Below, in pieces: positions 1-16,199 of a stretch of 52,293 nt of DNA; position 1 is the stretch's first letter, and each line of letters starts with the position of its first letter. The notes beneath the pieces were generated by a model. That model was not told where the DNA came from. It saw nothing but the letters and a program-made list of their open reading frames with translations, and did not search any database. The stretch is from Clostridia bacterium (GTDB taxonomy: Bacteria > Bacillota > Clostridia > Oscillospirales > QAMX01), in assembly GCA_017441705.1 (NCBI GenBank), contig JAFRWU010000065.1, forward strand, positions 1 through 52,293, given 5' to 3'. The position numbers and the translations under genes are program-made.

Positions 1-279
1 GTTCTTGATATAGTCGGCGTGGCCCGGGCAGTCGACGTGAGCGTAGTGACGCTTCGCGGTCTGATACTCGACGTGAGCGGTGTTGATCGTGATGCCGCGG
101 GCTTTTTCTTCCGGAGCCTTATCGATCTGATCGTAAGCGGTGAAGTTGGCCCAGGTCGGATCCACGAGAGAGAGGTACTTGGTGATAGCGGCGGTAAGGG
201 TGGTCTTGCCGTGGTCAACATGGCCAATCGTACCAATATTAACATGCGGCTTGGTGCGTTCGAATTTTGCCTTTGCCAT
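1..279 (-). CDS. tuf: Elongation factor Tu, N-terminal part (runs off the window)
   Basis: This is the first 93 codons of EF-Tu, the GTPase that delivers aminoacyl-tRNA to the ribosome; the rest lies beyond the left edge. The translation opens [20 protein letters not shown] and shows the P-loop GHVDHGKT at about residues 19-26, the switch I motif RGITIN and the DCPGH motif of the second GTP-binding loop. The ATG is preceded by AAGGAGG at 290-296, which fixes the start. It is the last gene of the str-type cluster, 76 bp downstream of fusA. The gap is AT-rich and may hold an extra promoter. Nothing is abnormal in the visible part. Confidence 0.97.
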   Translation of the reverse strand, partial: MAKAKFERTKPHVNIGTIGHVDHGKTTLTAAITKYLSLVDPTWANFTAYDQIDKAPEEKARGITINTAHVEYQTAKRHYAHVDCPGHADYIKN

Positions 280-313
280 GAGTGTGTTTCCTCCTTATTG
301 TTGGTCGTGTATT

Positions 314-342
314 ATCTTATCTTATTTTGGTTCCAAATGCAA
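314..342 (-). promoter_or_regulatory. Possible tuf promoter in the fusA-tuf gap
   Basis: On the minus strand TTGCAT (337-342) lies 17 bp before TAAGAT (314-319), inside the AT-rich gap between fusA and tuf. Both hexamers are imperfect. A separate tuf promoter is plausible because EF-Tu is needed in excess over EF-G, but this is inference. Confidence 0.3.
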
Positions 343-355
343 GAGTTTTTTTCTT

Positions 356-2431
356 TCAGCGGTCGTATCCGCCGATCAAGGTCTCCAGTTTCTGTTTCGG
401 CACTTCGACGTAGCAGCTCGGCTCCATCGAATAGGTGCCGCGGCCCTGCGTGGCGCTTCTGAGCGAGGTGGCGTAACCGAACATTTCGGAAAGCGGCACC
501 TGCGCGGTGATCATCTGCGTACCCATGGTGCTTTCGAGAGACTGGATCTGTCCCCTGCGGGACGAGATGTCCCCGACCACGTCGCCCATATACTCGTCGG
601 CGACCACCACGACCACCTTCATCACGGGCTCCAGAAGGATCGGATCCGCTTTCTTCATCGCTTCCTTGAACGCCATGGAACCGGCGATCTTGAAAGCGAG
701 TTCGGAAGAGTCCACCTCGTGGAACGATCCGTCGATGAGCGTGACCTTGCAGTCTACCACGTTGTATCCGGCGATCACGCCCGATTCCATCGCGCCGCGG
801 ACGCCGGCTTCCACCGCAGGAATATACTCCTTCGGGATCGCGCCGCCCACGATCTTGTTGATGAATTCGAAGCCTTTGCCGGATTCGTTGGGCTCGAGGA
901 TGATTTTGACGTGGCCGTACTGGCCCTTGCCGCCCGACTGGCGGACGTACCGGGTTTCCTGCTCGACCTTTTTGGTGACGGTTTCCTTGTAAGCCACCTG
1001 GGGCTTGCCGACGTTGGCCTCCACCTTGAATTCGCGCAGCATCCGGTCGACGATGATCTCCAGATGGAGCTCGCCCATACCGGCGATGATGGTCTGTCCG
1101 GTTTCCTGATCGGTGTAGGTCCGGAAGGTGGGATCCTCCTCCGCAAGCTTCTGCAGAGCGATCGCCATCTTGTCCTGGCCCGCCTTGGTCTTGGGCTCGA
1201 TGGCCACGCGGATGACCGGCTCCGGGAATTCCATCGACTCCAGAATGATCGGAGCCTTTTCATCGCAGAGCGTGTCGCCGGTGGTGGTGTTCTTCAGTCC
1301 GACCGTGGCGGCGATATCGCCGGAATAGACCGTATCGATATCCTCCCGGTGATTGGCGTGCATCAGAAGGATGCGCCCGAGGCGCTCCCTCTGTCTCTTC
1401 GTGGAGTTCAGAGCGGTGGAACCGCTGGTGAGCGTCCCCGAATAGACGCGGAAGAAGCACAGCCTTCCCACGAAGGGGTCGGTCATGATCTTGAACGCCA
1501 GCGCCGCAAACGGCGCGTCGTCCGAGGGGATGCGTTCGGTCTCCTCTCCGGTGTCGGGATCCACGCCCTTGATCGCTTTCTTGTCGAGAGGCGACGGCAT
1601 GAAATCCACCACCGCGTCCAGAAGCTTCTGTACGCCGCGGTTGCGGTGAGACGAGCCGCAGAGCACGGGGATCATTTTCACGCTGACGGTCCCCCGACGG
1701 ATGGCTCTTTTGATCAGGGCGGGGTCGATCTCCTCCCCCTCCAGATAAAGCTCCATCACTTCGTCGTCGAATTCCGAAACGGCCTCCAGAAGGTTGGCCC
1801 GGTATTCCTCGGCCTGATCTCTGAGGTCGGCGGGGATCTCCTCCACCGTGATATCCTTGCCCAAATCGTCGTGATAGTAATAGGCTTTCATTTCCACAAG
1901 ATCGACCAGGCCGGCGAAATCGTCTTCCGAACCGATGGGCAGCTGAATCGGAACGGCGTTGCATTTCAGCCTTTCCTTCATCATCCTGACCACCCGGAAG
2001 AAATCGGCGCCCATGATGTCCATCTTGTTCACGTAGGCCATGCGGGGGACGTGGTATTTGTCCGCCTGATGCCATACGGTTTCGGACTGGGGCTCGACGC
2101 CGCCTTTCGCGCAGAATACCGTGACGGAACCGTCAAGAACCCGGAGGCTTCTTTCCACCTCGACGGTGAAGTCGACGTGACCCGGCGTGTCGATGATGTT
2201 GATGCGGTTGCCGTTCCAGTGACAGGTGGTGGCGGCAGAAGTGATGGTGATCCCTCTCTCCTGCTCCTGCTCCATCCAGTCCATGGTGGCGGTGCCCTCA
2301 TACACCTCGCCGAGCTTGTAGTTGACGCCTGTATAGTACAGGATACGCTCGGTCGTAGTCGTCTTGCCGGCATCGATATGCGCCATGATCCCGATATTTC
2401 TTGTTAATTCCAGCGGAAACTGCCTTGGCAT
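356..2431 (-). CDS. fusA: Elongation factor G
   Basis: EF-G is the ribosomal translocase GTPase. The 691-residue product carries [12 protein letters not shown] (P-loop), RGITI (switch I), DTPGH and NKMD in order in domain I, then the usual domains II-V, so it is full length. The frame is open to an ATG at 2443, but the ATG at 2431 is preferred. It has GGAG six bases upstream, and its product ([20 protein letters not shown]) aligns with the N terminus of Bacillus EF-G. The gene sits between rpsG and tuf, 81 bp downstream of rpsG, and is presumably cotranscribed from the promoter upstream of the L7Ae-like gene. Confidence 0.97.
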   Translation of the reverse strand: MPRQFPLELTRNIGIMAHIDAGKTTTTERILYYTGVNYKLGEVYEGTATMDWMEQEQERGITITSAATTCHWNGNRINIIDTPGHVDFTVEVERSLRVLDGSVTVFCAKGGVEPQSETVWHQADKYHVPRMAYVNKMDIMGADFFRVVRMMKERLKCNAVPIQLPIGSEDDFAGLVDLVEMKAYYYHDDLGKDITVEEIPADLRDQAEEYRANLLEAVSEFDDEVMELYLEGEEIDPALIKRAIRRGTVSVKMIPVLCGSSHRNRGVQKLLDAVVDFMPSPLDKKAIKGVDPDTGEETERIPSDDAPFAALAFKIMTDPFVGRLCFFRVYSGTLTSGSTALNSTKRQRERLGRILLMHANHREDIDTVYSGDIAATVGLKNTTTGDTLCDEKAPIILESMEFPEPVIRVAIEPKTKAGQDKMAIALQKLAEEDPTFRTYTDQETGQTIIAGMGELHLEIIVDRMLREFKVEANVGKPQVAYKETVTKKVEQETRYVRQSGGKGQYGHVKIILEPNESGKGFEFINKIVGGAIPKEYIPAVEAGVRGAMESGVIAGYNVVDCKVTLIDGSFHEVDSSELAFKIAGSMAFKEAMKKADPILLEPVMKVVVVVADEYMGDVVGDISSRRGQIQSLESTMGTQMITAQVPLSEMFGYATSLRSATQGRGTYSMEPSCYVEVPKQKLETLIGGYDR

Positions 2432-2512
2432 CGTCTGCTCCATGTCCCGGCGATCCTGGTTTTTGGGAGAAGCCGCGCTGATCGCCGAAGCGCGGCGTCG
2501 AAAGAATGCGAA

Positions 2513-2983
2513 TTACCAGCGGAAATGTGCGAAAGCCTTGTTGGCTTCGGCCATCTTGTGGGTATCTTCGCGCTTTTTCACGGCGTTGCCGGTGTTGTTG
2601 GACGCATCCAGGATCTCTCCCGCCAGTCTTTCCGACATGGTGCGTTCGCCTCTGCTTCTCGCATAGGACACCAGCCAACGGATTCCGAGGGTCTGTCTTC
2701 TTTCGGGACGGACCTCAAGCGGTACCTGATAGGTAGAACCGCCGACGCGGCGCGCCTTGACCTCCAGCATGGGCATGATGTTGTCCATGGCCTGCAGATA
2801 AACCTCCAGCGCGTTCTTCCCGCTCTTTTCGGCGATCATCTCAAACGCATCGTAAACGATCTTCTGGGCTACGCCCTTCTTGCCGTCGTACATGATGCCG
2901 TTGATGAGTTTGGAGACCTGAACCGAGTTGTAGATCGGGTCGGCCAGCACTTCTCTCTTCGGTACGTTACCTCTTCTGGGCAC
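2513..2983 (-). CDS. rpsG: 30S ribosomal protein S7
   Basis: S7 is the primary binding protein of the 3' major domain of 16S rRNA in the head of the small subunit. The 156-residue product is the normal bacterial length and starts [20 protein letters not shown]. It contains the conserved [15 protein letters not shown] segment and the C-terminal stretch with [11 protein letters not shown] and [22 protein letters not shown]-like site precedes the ATG. It lies between rpsL (111 bp upstream) and fusA (81 bp downstream) in the standard str order. The 111-bp gap before it may carry a regulatory leader. Confidence 0.98.
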   Translation of the reverse strand: MPRRGNVPKREVLADPIYNSVQVSKLINGIMYDGKKGVAQKIVYDAFEMIAEKSGKNALEVYLQAMDNIMPMLEVKARRVGGSTYQVPLEVRPERRQTLGIRWLVSYARSRGERTMSERLAGEILDASNNTGNAVKKREDTHKMAEANKAFAHFRW

Positions 2984-3094
2984 TAAAACTTCCCTCCTTC
3001 TTCAGGAATACATAAGGTACTCGATTTCGTGTCTTTCACACGACTCGTTCGTGCCCGTATCTATATCAAAACGGGCATTTCAGTTTTTTTCGGC
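2984..3094 (-). promoter_or_regulatory. rpsL-rpsG intercistronic leader with possible stem-loops
   Basis: The 111-bp spacer is unusually long for this cluster. Read on the minus strand it can form GCCCGT/ACGGGC (a 6-bp stem around 3056-3080) and a small CGTGT/ACACG hairpin around 3031-3045. In E. coli S7 autoregulates by binding the rpsL-rpsG spacer. Whether this spacer does the same is inference from position and length only. Confidence 0.3.
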
Positions 3095-3517
3095 TTACTT
3101 CTTGCCGGCCTTCGGACGCTTCGCGCCGTACTTGCTTCTCGCCTGCATACGGTTTGCGACGCCCTGGGTGTCCAGCTTGCCTCTGATGATATGATACCGG
3201 ACGCCAGGCATGTCTTTGACACGGCCGCCGCGGATCATGACCACCGAGTGCTCCTGGAGATTGTGTCCTTCTCCGGGGATATAGCTGGTGACCTCCATGC
3301 CGTTGGTAAGACGGACACGGGCGATCTTTCTCATAGCCGAATTCGGCTTCTTCGGCGTATCGGTCTTGACGACCGTGCAGACGCCGCGCTTTTGAGGGGA
3401 GCTGAGGCTCGTCTGCTGCTTACGAAGCGTGTTCAGTCCGACCTGCAGCGCAGGGGTCGTGGACTTGTTGACGACGGTCTCTCTTCCTTTTCTCACAAGC
3501 TGATTAAAGGTGGGCAT
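3095..3517 (-). CDS. rpsL: 30S ribosomal protein S12
   Basis: S12 sits at the decoding centre and controls translational fidelity. The 140-residue product has the family landmarks [24 protein letters not shown] (the lysine loop where streptomycin-resistance changes occur, here wild type), [11 protein letters not shown] and [13 protein letters not shown]. The basic tail ends [11 protein letters not shown] strong AAAGGAGGAAA ribosome site precedes the ATG. It follows the L7Ae-like gene by 51 bp and precedes rpsG. Nothing in the sequence suggests altered function. Confidence 0.98.
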   Translation of the reverse strand: MPTFNQLVRKGRETVVNKSTTPALQVGLNTLRKQQTSLSSPQKRGVCTVVKTDTPKKPNSAMRKIARVRLTNGMEVTSYIPGEGHNLQEHSVVMIRGGRVKDMPGVRYHIIRGKLDTQGVANRMQARSKYGAKRPKAGKK

Positions 3518-3568
3518 TATTTTCCTCCTTTCCCACGTTTTTTCTATTGTATCCCAAAGGGCTACAAA

Positions 3569-3805
3569 CTATTTCAGAAGGGCGACGGCAGCCGATCCGA
3601 TCTCGATGGAAGCAGCCTTTCCCAGTTCGCGCATGGTGCGCGTTTCGTCCACGGGGACCGACCGTCTTTCCGCAAGCTCCCGGAGCGGAGCGACGACTTC
3701 CTCCGACGCGTCGCGCGCGAGCCACAGCGAGGAAACGCCTTCTCTTTCAAGCGCTTTCTTCACCGACTTTGCGCCGCAGACGATCCTTTTCCCTTTCAGA
3801 TCCAT
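3569..3805 (-). CDS. L7Ae-family ribosomal protein (YbxF/RplGB-like)
   Basis: This small (78-residue) protein of the L7Ae/L30e/S12e fold begins MDLKGKRIVCGAKSVKKAL. It shows the typical GAKSVKKALE helix, a core segment SSLWLARDAS and a C-terminal IEIGSAAVALLK. Bacillus YbxF, a kink-turn RNA-binding protein, occupies exactly this position between rpoC and rpsL. The frame stays open upstream to an ATG at 3925, but that extension would be read from the palindromic 5' hairpin and has low-complexity basic content, so the internal ATG at 3805 is taken. Its ribosome site is only moderate (AAGGA about 12 bases upstream), leaving some doubt about the exact start. Confidence 0.85.
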   Translation of the reverse strand: MDLKGKRIVCGAKSVKKALEREGVSSLWLARDASEEVVAPLRELAERRSVPVDETRTMRELGKAASIEIGSAAVALLK

Positions 3806-3900
3806 GACGTTTTCCGTTCCTTTTCCGAAAAGAGCCTTTTCATCCGCGCGCTTTTCGCCCTTTCCCCGCCGGCGCCGGAACGCCGGAGAGGCGGTTTGCA

Positions 3901-3931
3901 GGTCAAATGCCGGAGGATCCGGCATTTGACC
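3901..3931 (-). promoter_or_regulatory. Perfect 13-bp hairpin at the 5' end of the L7Ae-rpsL-rpsG-fusA transcript
   Basis: GGTCAAATGCCGG at 3901-3913 pairs perfectly with 3919-3931 around a 5-base loop. Read on the minus strand it begins about 9 bases after the -10 box, so the mRNA would start with it. There is no U-run after it on the minus strand; the run of T is on the plus strand. It is therefore more likely a 5' stabilising or regulatory stem than the rpoC terminator. Confidence 0.6.
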
Positions 3932-3940
3932 GCTTTTTTT

Positions 3941-3969
3941 ATTATATCCTGTTTTTGCCTTTTTGTCAA
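3941..3969 (-). promoter_or_regulatory. Consensus SigA promoter for the L7Ae-rpsL-rpsG-fusA(-tuf) unit
   Basis: On the minus strand TTGACA (3964-3969) and TATAAT (3941-3946) are both perfect and separated by exactly 17 bp. The -35 box begins 12 bp after the rpoC stop codon. It faces the L7Ae-like, S12, S7, EF-G and EF-Tu genes, which fits strong, independent expression of translation genes downstream of rpoBC. Confidence 0.9.
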
Positions 3970-3981
3970 TGCCGGGCCGGT

Positions 3982-7665
<3,684 letters not shown>

Positions 7666-7683
7666 GCTTTCTTCCCCCCTCTA

Positions 7684-11391
<3,708 letters not shown>

Positions 11392-11544
11392 GCTTCATAT
11401 CCTCCGTTATTCTAAGCTTCCGGTTTGGATGACACACCCGGAGGCGTGTATTTTTATTTGCCATTTCGCTTGCAAAAGCGGACGCCATCTGATATATTTA
11501 GGCTGTATCTGGCGGCACTTCCACACATGACGGTGCAGTATAAA

Positions 11545-11573
11545 ATCATACACCATTTCCCCATTCTTGTCAA
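11545..11573 (-). promoter_or_regulatory. rpoBC promoter
   Basis: On the minus strand a perfect TTGACA (11568-11573) is 17 bp from TATGAT (11545-11550). It leaves a leader of about 145 nt before rpoB. The leader contains small inverted repeats (CGCTT/AAGCG near 11467-11480 and an ACAC...GTGT stem near 11432-11450), but no recognisable riboswitch. The rest of the gap up to the terminator at 11731 shows nothing further. Confidence 0.85.
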
Positions 11574-11725
11574 GAGCAGGAACGGGGATTTTTTCTGTTT
11601 TCGCGGCTTTTTTTCACGGTGAAAGCCCGCTTCGGCGCCGCCGCGGCGCGGTCTTTCTCCTCCGCCGGGAAAAGCTGACCGCGGCGCGCGCCGTTTCCCG
11701 CCGGCGGACGGGATCAGGGCGCGGG

Positions 11726-11771
11726 AAAAACCGGGCGGTCCGCCGCTTGCGGACCGCCCGGTTTTCTTTTT
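11726..11771 (-). terminator. Intrinsic terminator of the GPH symporter gene
   Basis: A perfect 13-bp GC-rich stem (11731-11743 with 11749-11761, 5-base loop) is followed on the minus strand by TTTTT, 24 bp past the symporter stop codon. The plus-strand side also has a T-rich tail, so it may act in both directions and insulates the rpoBC promoter region. Confidence 0.85.
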
Positions 11772-11784
11772 TCGGGATGGTCTT

Positions 11785-13329
11785 TCAGTTTTGGGAAGCC
11801 TGCTTCTCCTCAAGCCGGCGGCAGATATCCTCGTAGGTCTTTTCGTCCAGCTTGTAGAATTTCTGGTAGAGCAGATAGGAGGCGATCCCGAAGACCAGCG
11901 GGATCAGGACCATGGCCAGAAGAAGCCCCGCGGTCTGTCCGGAGGAAACGCCCGCGATGACCGCGTGGATCCCCTCCATACGGGCGTCGTCGGTGATCTG
12001 GCCGAGCTGGGCCTTCTGCTCGAATTCCGCGATGGCGTTGGTCTTTTCGGTCACCTGGAAGATCAGGAAGGTCAGGGAGGTCAGCGCCACCACGATCGCG
12101 CTGCCCATCTTGGTCAGGAGCGGACGCATGGAGGTGATGATCGCCTCGTTCCTGTGTCCGGTAAGGAGCTGGTTATACTCGACGGTATTGACGATCGAGA
12201 TCATCATGATGAGATAGAAGCCGTAGAGGCCGAGGTTGACCAGCATATAGCCCACCGTCAGGACGATGAAGCTCACGCTGTCGGCGGGCAGGACGAGTCC
12301 GCCCAGAAGCTCCACGACGCTGCCGGCGATCACCATCAGGATCAGGCCGGTCATCAGCTTGCGCCGGGTGAATCTGCGGGAAAGCGCGGGATAGATCAGC
12401 ATGAGCACGGCGGTGGCCGCCACGCCGACCATCGAGAAGATCGAATAAAGGCCGCCTTCATAGCCGTAGCGGAAATAGATCAGGTTGGAGCCGATGCCGC
12501 CGAAGACCAGGGAGTTCCCGATCTGCTGCAGAAGGAAGATCAGGATCATCCAGCGGAGCTGGTCGTTCTGCCTGATGGTGCGGGTGATCCTTCTGAAATT
12601 GAGCTTTGTCTTGGGCTCGTTGTCCTCTCCGCGGTGTTCCTTGACGCCGAAGAGCGTAAAGAGGATGAAAAGCGGGCCCAGGCAGGCGATGATCAGCGCG
12701 ATGATCCCGTAGGCCGTGCCGGCGCTGCCGCCGAGGGCCATGCCGCCGGTGGTGAAGATCGGGATCAGGACCGAGGCGAGGGTGGAGCCGACGCCGGCGA
12801 AGAAGGTCGCGCGGGAGGTGTACTGATTGCGCAGATCAGCGTCGCGCGACATGGCCGGGATCATGCCCCAGTAGGAGATGTCGTGCATGGTGTAGGTGAT
12901 GCTGTAGGCGAAATAGATGACGCCGAAGAAGACGATGAAGGGCCAGCCCTGCAGCGCGGAGTTGAACGCCAGATAGATGACGATCGAGGTGGAAAGCACG
13001 CCCGCGAGAAGCCAGGGCTTGAACTTGCCCCATTTGGTGCGGGTGCGCTCGATGATGTTGCCCATGATCGGATCGTTCAGCGCGTCGAAGATGCGCGCCG
13101 CCACCATGATGGCGGTGATCGCGACCAGCTGCTCGGGCGTGAGCTTTTTGGTGAACAGGATGTAAGTCAGGATGCAGTTGTTGAACAGGAAGTACATCAT
13201 GTCCCGGCCGATGGTGCCCAGCGGGTAAAAGATCAGATTCTTTTCTCTCTTCTTCCGCTTTTTGGGGGATATCGGCTCGCCGGGGGCATCTACGTTGTGT
13301 TCGATCGGCTTCTGATTGGTCGATTCCAT
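11785..13329 (-). CDS. GPH-family sugar:cation symporter (MFS_2)
   Basis: The 514-residue integral membrane protein is of the glycoside-pentoside-hexuronide symporter type (melibiose/xyloside carrier relatives). A basic N-terminal tail (SPKKRKKREKN) leads into FYPLGTIGRDMMYFLF, then KLTPEQL...ARIFDALNDPIMGNIIERTRTKWGKFKPW. That DALNDPIMG...RTKWGKFKPW signature is characteristic of the family. About twelve hydrophobic segments follow, and the hydrophilic C-terminal helix ends YKLDEKTYEDICRRLEE. The open frame extends upstream to 13395, but GGAGGAATCTC directly precedes the ATG at 13329. It is monocistronic with its own terminator. The substrate cannot be read from sequence; neighbouring glycosidase remnants hint at a glycoside. 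Confidence 0.88.
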   Translation of the reverse strand: MESTNQKPIEHNVDAPGEPISPKKRKKREKNLIFYPLGTIGRDMMYFLFNNCILTYILFTKKLTPEQLVAITAIMVAARIFDALNDPIMGNIIERTRTKWGKFKPWLLAGVLSTSIVIYLAFNSALQGWPFIVFFGVIYFAYSITYTMHDISYWGMIPAMSRDADLRNQYTSRATFFAGVGSTLASVLIPIFTTGGMALGGSAGTAYGIIALIIACLGPLFILFTLFGVKEHRGEDNEPKTKLNFRRITRTIRQNDQLRWMILIFLLQQIGNSLVFGGIGSNLIYFRYGYEGGLYSIFSMVGVAATAVLMLIYPALSRRFTRRKLMTGLILMVIAGSVVELLGGLVLPADSVSFIVLTVGYMLVNLGLYGFYLIMMISIVNTVEYNQLLTGHRNEAIITSMRPLLTKMGSAIVVALTSLTFLIFQVTEKTNAIAEFEQKAQLGQITDDARMEGIHAVIAGVSSGQTAGLLLAMVLIPLVFGIASYLLYQKFYKLDEKTYEDICRRLEEKQASQN

Positions 13330-13540
13330 GAGATTCCTCCTTGGTTTTTCGTTCCTTGTGCATTGTATCACAAAGTTTCGGAAAAAGCTACCCAAAAAAC
13401 AAGCCGATCCGCCAAAAAAGAAAAGATCGCCGGAAACCCGTCCTCAAGTCTTCCGCGGAAGGCGGAAAAGCGGCGTCCCGCGTCACGGTGTGAACCGCGC
13501 CGCGGGACGTTCGTTCTGCCGGGCCGTATTCCCCGGCGGA

Positions 13541-13702
13541 TCATTCTTCTGTTCCGGACCCGGGGGCGCTGCCGGAAACGTCTCCGCCCACGTCTCCTTC
13601 CACGGTCACGCTGCCGCCGGAGGAAGCGTTTCCGAAAACCTGCCCGCATTCCGCGGAGCCCCAGCATTCCAGATCCTGCAAGTCTCCTTCGAGCTTGAGC
13701 TC
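13541..13702 (-). pseudogene. 3' fragment of a second DUF2089-associated solenoid protein gene
   Basis: This segment encodes only the last 53 residues of a protein related to the intact solenoid gene at 19070. Its 89 bp at 13614-13702 are identical to 20019-20107. It then diverges into a short ending, GSVTVEGDVGGDV...TEE, and a stop. The 5' part of the gene is missing: beyond 13702 the sequence switches abruptly to a glycosidase fragment in the opposite orientation. There is no promoter, start codon or ribosome site for it, so it is a remnant. Confidence 0.75.
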
Positions 13703-14224
13703 GCGGCCCTGGGCGAGATCGCGGAGGAGCTTAGGGAGAAGGAAGACGCCGTCTTTTACCGGGAGACGGCGCGGAAGGTCAACGACGCCCTCCGGGAGAC
13801 CTTTTTCGACCCGGAGACCGGCCTTTTCCGATCCTTCTCCGACCGCCGGCAGGGGGAGTTCAGCGTGCTGACAAACAGCCTCTGTCTTCTCTCCGGCGCG
13901 GCCGACGGGCTGCCTCAGGGTCCGATCCTCGCGCTTCTCGCCGACGGGACGGTAAAAGAAGGCTTCCGCGCGATCCCCTGCACCCTGAGCATGAACTGCT
14001 TCCGGTTCGATTCCCTTCTGAAGGCCGACCGGAAGACCTACGCGCCCCGGATCCTCGACGAGCTGGACCGCACCTATCTCGCCATGCTGGAAAAGGGGGC
14101 GACCTCCTTCTGGGAGACCGTGCGGGGAGAAGCCGACTTCGGCGGCGCGGGAAGCCTGTGCCACGGCTGGTCGGCCCTGCCGCTGTATTATTACGCGCTT
14201 CTGTGCGGCGAAGAAAAAACATAA
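13703..14224 (+). pseudogene. C-terminal fragment of an alpha-L-rhamnosidase-like (six-hairpin) glycoside hydrolase
   Basis: About 173 codons encode the end of an (alpha/alpha)6-barrel glycosidase resembling GH78. Segments include ALGEIAEELREKEDAVFYRE, TFFDPETGLFRSF, NSLCLLSGAADGLP, a GATSFWETVRGE stretch and the family-typical closing GAGSLCHGWSALPLYYY. The N-terminal two thirds are absent. At 13702/13703 the frame runs into antisense sequence of the solenoid gene fragment. The open frame continues upstream to 13316 only by chance, through antisense sequence. It is a broken gene, unless the junction is an assembly artefact. The exact GH family is inferred from motif memory only. Confidence 0.7.
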
Positions 14225-14271
14225 AAGAAAGGCGGGACTCTCCGCCGAAAAGTTCCTTTTCAGCAGAGGAG

Positions 14272-14305
14272 CCGCGGCAGGCTTTCGCCATGCCGCGGTT
14301 TCTTT
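14272..14305 (+). terminator. Terminator after the glycosidase fragment
   Basis: CCGCGGCA (14272-14279) pairs with TGCCGCGG (14291-14298) and is followed by TTTCTTTC, 47 bp past the stop codon of the glycosidase remnant. It also separates that remnant from the convergent ABC transporter genes. Confidence 0.6.
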
Positions 14306-14402
14306 CGCCCTTCTGCGTCTTTTGCCATTACTTTTCCGCTCTTCTTATATGCCTCCCCGTTTCACGGACCCGCCGTCTACTATTGCTTTTCTCATAACTA
14401 CT

Positions 14403-16199
14403 TCACCCCACGTAATACTGCGCCTGCATATTCCACATGCGAGAATAAAGGCCGCCCTCCTTTATCAAGTCATTGTGACTTCCGTACTGAACGATCTCCC
14501 CGCCGTCCAATACCGCGATCTTATCGCAGAAGCGGCAGCTTGACAGCCTGTGGGAGATATAAACCGCCGTATGTTTTTCGGTCATCTCATGAAACTTTTG
14601 ATAGATCTCCGCTTCCGCGATCGGGTCGAGCGCCGACGTCGGCTCATCCAGGATCATCACCGGCGCGTTCTTATAGAGCGCTCTCGCCATCGCCAGCTTC
14701 TGTCCCTCTCCCCCGGAGAATTCGATCCCCTGACTGTCGAATTCCTTGCTGATATTCGTATCCAAGCCTTTCGGAAGCCCGTCAACCTTTTTGGCAAGAC
14801 CGATTCTTTCCAAGGCGTCGCGGACCCTTTTTTCATCCGATGCGGTACCGAGCGCTACGTTCTCCCTGACCGAAAAGCCGAACAGCTTGAAATCCTGGAA
14901 TACCGCGCCGATCAAATCCGCGTAATCCCCGTATGAATAGGTCCGGATATCCGTCCCGTTCAGAAGGATCCTTCCCTCCGTCGGTTCATAAAGACGGCAG
15001 ATCAGCTTGATCAAGGTCGTTTTCCCGGCTCCGTTGGCTCCGACGATCGAAAGCGATTCCCCTTTCTTCAGCGTAAGCGATACGTTTTTCAGGATAAATC
15101 TCTCCGTATTTGGATACTTGAAGGACACGTTATCGAGCTCCAACAGGAAATCCTTTTCGTTAAAGCCTTCTATCGGTTTTTCGCCGCCCGTCTTTGATTT
15201 CCCGGCTATCTCTATGCAGTATCTGAAATCTCTTATAAACAGGCCCGTTTCCATGAGAGACGAAAGCGAGCCTACTATGGCGGTGACGCTTTCCGAGAAG
15301 GTGCTCACCGACGTCATATACATGTAAAAATCGCCGATGGGCATTCCTTCGAACACCACTTTATACGCAAGGATCAGATACACGGCTCCCTCCTGAAAAA
15401 CGCTGATCACAGTCGGGAGAATATTGTTCCGCTGCATGTCTCTGTTATAGCGTTTCGTAAGATGCAGATAGTCGTCCGTGAGTCTGTCGGTCCTGTCGTA
15501 AAGCCAATCCTGGAGATTGTTTATCCTGATTTCCTTGCCGAATTCGATGGATTGCATGACATTGAGGTTGTAATTGCCTTTGCGCAGAGTACGAATGATC
15601 TCCGGCCGTCTCTCCTCCCACAGCCTGCGATTCTTTTTATCCGCAAACAGGCGAAGGACGACCACCAGTGCGACAAAGAGGAATATGACCGGCTGAACCG
15701 CAAGAATCAGGGCGGTCAATCCGAGGATCGTGATAAACGACGTCACGATTTCCGAGATACGGTCAAATACCTGCGTAAAATTCGTTCCGTCCTCCGCCCG
15801 CGCGATAAGATCCCGGACTCCCGGCTGTTCCGCGTCGGCGTAGGGCATTTCGGTGACGAGCTCGCCGAGGCGGTTTTTGATCTTCCTGACCGCGATCTCC
15901 GTATGGCTCTTGACGCGGTAATCGAGCATACTGCCGAAAAGGTCTTTGATAAAGGACGCCGCCGCAAGCAGCAGAACGTAAAGGATCAACCGGCGCATAT
16001 CCCGTCCCACCGTGATTTCATTCAGGATGAGGCGAAGGAAGAGGATCGGGATAAAGGGAGACGCGATATTCAGCATGATCCGCGGTATTTTAAAAAAGAA
16101 AACCGGCCGATGCAGTCCGTAAGCGAACCTCAGAAGAAATACGCAGTTTGACAAAAGACCTTTGCCGTCTTTTGTTTTTTTGTCTTTTGCTTTTTTCAT
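14403..16199 (-). CDS. ABC transporter, fused membrane and ATPase domains (second of a pair)
   Basis: This 598-residue ABC exporter half has roughly six membrane segments in residues 20-310 and a C-terminal ATPase. Walker A is GANGAGKTT, the signature is FSGGEGQK in place of LSGGQ, Walker B is MILDEP, and the switch histidine is in YISHRLSS. Its ATG overlaps the stop of the upstream ABC gene by 4 bp (ATGA), so the two are translationally coupled and probably form a heterodimer. There is no N-terminal peptidase domain, and no precursor peptide gene is evident beside it. The AT content is visibly higher than in flanking genes. The substrate is unknown; peptide, lipid or drug export are all possible. 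Confidence 0.88.
   Translation of the reverse strand: MKKAKDKKTKDGKGLLSNCVFLLRFAYGLHRPVFFFKIPRIMLNIASPFIPILFLRLILNEITVGRDMRRLILYVLLLAAASFIKDLFGSMLDYRVKSHTEIAVRKIKNRLGELVTEMPYADAEQPGVRDLIARAEDGTNFTQVFDRISEIVTSFITILGLTALILAVQPVIFLFVALVVVLRLFADKKNRRLWEERRPEIIRTLRKGNYNLNVMQSIEFGKEIRINNLQDWLYDRTDRLTDDYLHLTKRYNRDMQRNNILPTVISVFQEGAVYLILAYKVVFEGMPIGDFYMYMTSVSTFSESVTAIVGSLSSLMETGLFIRDFRYCIEIAGKSKTGGEKPIEGFNEKDFLLELDNVSFKYPNTERFILKNVSLTLKKGESLSIVGANGAGKTTLIKLICRLYEPTEGRILLNGTDIRTYSYGDYADLIGAVFQDFKLFGFSVRENVALGTASDEKRVRDALERIGLAKKVDGLPKGLDTNISKEFDSQGIEFSGGEGQKLAMARALYKNAPVMILDEPTSALDPIAEAEIYQKFHEMTEKHTAVYISHRLSSCRFCDKIAVLDGGEIVQYGSHNDLIKEGGLYSRMWNMQAQYYVG

Noticed and set aside
3806..3925. N-terminal extension of the L7Ae-like protein from an ATG at 3925
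   Set aside because: It would be translated from the palindromic 5' hairpin, is basic low-complexity sequence unlike the family, and has no ribosome site; the family N terminus matches the ATG at 3805.
3901..3940. Hairpin plus T-run read as a plus-strand terminator
   Set aside because: It has the textbook shape on the plus strand, but no plus-strand gene runs into it. All nearby genes and the flanking promoter are on the minus strand.
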